64,000 bases of DNA from Trichobilharzia szidati (Eukaryota; Platyhelminthes; Trematoda; Strigeidida; Schistosomatidae), in the NCBI GenBank assembly GCA_944472155.2, contig OX235273.1, positions 4,623,204-4,687,203 of the forward strand, given 5' to 3'. Position numbers and translations under genes: made by a program. Positions within the stretch are counted from its first letter, which is position 1, and every line of letters starts with the position of its first letter. The notes beneath the pieces are model-generated. The model worked only from the letters and a program-made list of their open reading frames with translations, ran no database searches and was not told where the DNA came from. Below are positions 62,340 to 64,000 of this stretch, piece by piece.

Positions 62340-63665
62340 ACTTGTCTTTTAGTTATTCTTCGTCGCACTGTCTGTCTGTATTCAACATAGAACTTTGCAC
62401 CGATGTGCGGCAGTTCAGGTTGCCACACTTCACTCAGCACACAAAGCAAGAGAAGAAAGTAGAAGAAATGCATAATAGAGACAGTAAACAGAGGTGGAGA
62501 CAAAGGAATAGTAATAACGAAGAACAATATAGTTTCATTGGAAATCATAACTCACAAGGAGTGGATGCATCTGCGCCAGCCATTGAGAACGATTTTGAGC
62601 CATATCACCGATTGTCTCCAGTTTTCATTGGTTTTTACCATCCCGAGGACCTCAGCTAGGAAGTCTACACCTCCCTACGTGGCTTAAACTAACTGTTGTG
62701 GATTTGATTGACTGATGAAGCCATGTTTTGGTTTGACCACCGCTAGCTCTCTTTTCCAGCCTGACCCTATGTCAGCTAACATTGCCCGTCGAGGAAGGCG
62801 ATCGATGGCTAGGTATGCATGAATAACACATGTCCTAACCATCTCAATCGGTGTAACTTCACAGCCTCGTCGATTGATTTCCCCCTCCTTACCTAGCACT
62901 CGACCGAAGCCTAACCTCAGTATTGCTTACCCCACTATCCCTCTGTATCCGTGCTGAGATTTCGTCAGAGATCAACCCATTGGGGCTGATGGTACTTCCC
63001 AAATAAATGAAGCGGTCAACGTGCTTTACCACTTCACTCCTTATTTCTAAACTAGGAGTCAATGTAGTCCAGTCCTGTAACATCATCTTACATTTGGCGG
63101 GAACGAATCGCATGCCAAACATTCGTAGATTGCAGCTCAAGGCGTTCAGAAGACTCTGCATTTTGTCAGCGTCCTCGCCTAGAAGGACTATATCATCTGC
63201 ATATTCTAAGTCAACGAGATTATTCCCTGGTAGCAAGTCAATCCCTGAGTCGCTGAAGTGAGTTAGGGTTAAGTCCATTAGTACATCTATGATGAAATTG
63301 AATAGAAATGGGGATAATGGGCATCCCTGACGGACACCACTAGTCGTCACCACTTCAGATGAAAACTCGCCATAAGCCCTCACCTGGCTGCATGAGTACG
63401 AGTAGAGTGCTTTGATCAGTGCAATGTATTTTCTCGGCATTCCCTTTACAGCCAAGCATCGCCAGAGAACCTCTCGGTCGACAGAATCGAGTACCGCCTT
63501 TAGGTGAAGAAATATGATTGTTGGACGCCGGTAAGGATGCTTATGTTCTAGAATCTGTCGAAGGGTGAAGATATGATCAATACAGCCTCTTCCTGGTCTA
63601 AAACCTGCCTGGTTCTCTCGTGTTTGTGCCTCTCGAGCATCACTTAGTCTACGCAATATTACTGA
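62340..63665 (-). pseudogene. RTE-B: RT core with internal deletion
   Basis: Minus frame 63656-62889 is open for 255 codons. It holds RENQAGFRPGRGCIDHIFTL (fingers), TIIFLHLKAVLDSVDREVLW (motif A, with FxDLKAAFDS changed to FLHLKAVLDS, so the first catalytic Asp appears lost), SGVRQGCPLSPFLFNFIIDV (motif B) and LEYADDIVLLGEDADKMQSL (motif C YADD), then FIYLGSTISPNGLISDEISA. After ARIQ the frame jumps to SGVSNTEVRLRS, a later part of the protein, so about 250 bp are missing. The C-terminus and 3' UTR run to about 62355 (CTGTCTGTCTG tail complement). 5'-truncated at about 63665. Confidence 0.88.
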
Positions 63666-63965
63666 GCACTGTATTTAGCAGTCATTTCATCTGAGCCTTA
63701 GATACGACACCTTTTTATTTATTTATATTACTCTGATGTACCCTGAAACAGTGTGCTCTTTTTAGATCGAACATAACTATTTTGTAGTTGGTGAGAATTA
63801 TTAATTTAGGATGAGATTGGTTAAATACTAGGTAGATTCCTGAGGAACTAGCTCATACATCGGTTTGAATTATTCTCTGTTGTAACTAAAAGCCTCAGTA
63901 CATAGTAACTATGATTATCATGAAGGCACTGAACGGTGGGGGTTTTACTATATATTTTTAATCAA
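63666..63965. other. No recognisable gene
   Basis: AT-rich spacer. Confidence 0.45.
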
Positions 63966-64000
63966 TACTCCTCGCGTTCCGAGTGGAACGTAGCGCTTCA
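63966..64000 (-). mobile_element. LINE/SINE-B 3' tail at window edge
   Basis: CTCCTCGCGTTCCGAGTGGA followed by ACGTAGCGCTTCA is the reverse complement of the tail shared by RTE-A and SINE-B. Which of the two it is cannot be told from 35 bp. Confidence 0.55.

Noticed and set aside
1..64000. CRISPR arrays, operons, bacterial promoters or terminators
   Set aside because: No regularly spaced short repeats and no prokaryotic gene organisation; all features are eukaryotic.

Overview
This is eukaryotic, AT-rich, repeat-dominated DNA. It most probably comes from a trematode flatworm, and a blood fluke (Schistosoma or a close relative) fits best. The grounds are the mix of Penelope-like elements (PLEs) with GIY-YIG endonucleases, RTE-clade LINEs with YADD or FADD reverse transcriptases, CR1-like LINE tails, tRNA-headed SINEs, and a host gene with introns of only 44-50 nt. 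The species call is inference. There are no bacterial-style operons and no CRISPR arrays.

Almost all coding signal is transposon-derived and broken. For convenience I use local labels. RTE-A (FADDVCLISHKLEDMQ-type RT) has about 16 pieces, 13 of them on the minus strand. RTE-B (YADDIVLLGEDADK-type RT) lies at 0.04, 1.5, 14.6, 50.4 and 62.3-63.7 kb. CR1-like 3' ends lie at 31.5 and 61.1 kb. An LTR-retrotransposon gag/protease relic lies at 8.3-9.0 kb. PLE copies of at least five families lie at 0.3, 7.3, 10.0, 12.3, 14.2, 16-20, 25.9, 29.7, 32.7, 34.0, 37.7, 39.8, 41.4, 44.6, 46.0, 49.8 and 55.2-57.8 kb. SINE-A (GTCCCAGTGGCTGAATGG head) and SINE-B (GGTGGCACAGTGGTTAGG head) are scattered between them.

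Layout: 0-10 kb holds RTE-A/RTE-B pieces, SINE-B and the LTR relic. From 10 to 20 kb there is a nest of PLEs inside PLEs. From 21 to 29 kb there are RTE-A copies, a GC-rich internally deleted LINE and a PLE with recognisable RT and endonuclease. From 29 to 40 kb there are PLEs, SINEs, a compact hairpin cluster at 37.4 kb, and a compact non-autonomous PLE with direct terminal repeats (32.72-33.98 kb). From 40 to 51 kb there are several PLEs bounded by inverted arms. From 53 to 58 kb there is a deleted RTE-A with an endonuclease N-terminus, and the best-preserved PLE (about 500 codons, four stops, no frameshift) inserted in another PLE. A spliced host gene on the plus strand is visible at 59.9-60.3 kb, next to a 494-nt assembly gap (59400-59893).

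The most interesting biology is in the PLE terminal repeats. They repeatedly carry hammerhead-ribozyme-like motifs: a CUGAUGA box, GAAA, a short stem III and an NUH site. The stem I pair covaries between subfamilies (GAGC:GCTC versus CAGC:GCTG). One element (32.7-34.0 kb) has an N-terminal fragment joined to a C-terminal fragment between two such repeats, an architecture resembling ribozyme-bearing non-autonomous retroelements. Second, one tRNA-like SINE head is joined in different copies to two different LINE 3' tails (RTE-like and CR1-like). Together these suggest parasitic elements borrowing the machinery of several LINE and PLE lineages.
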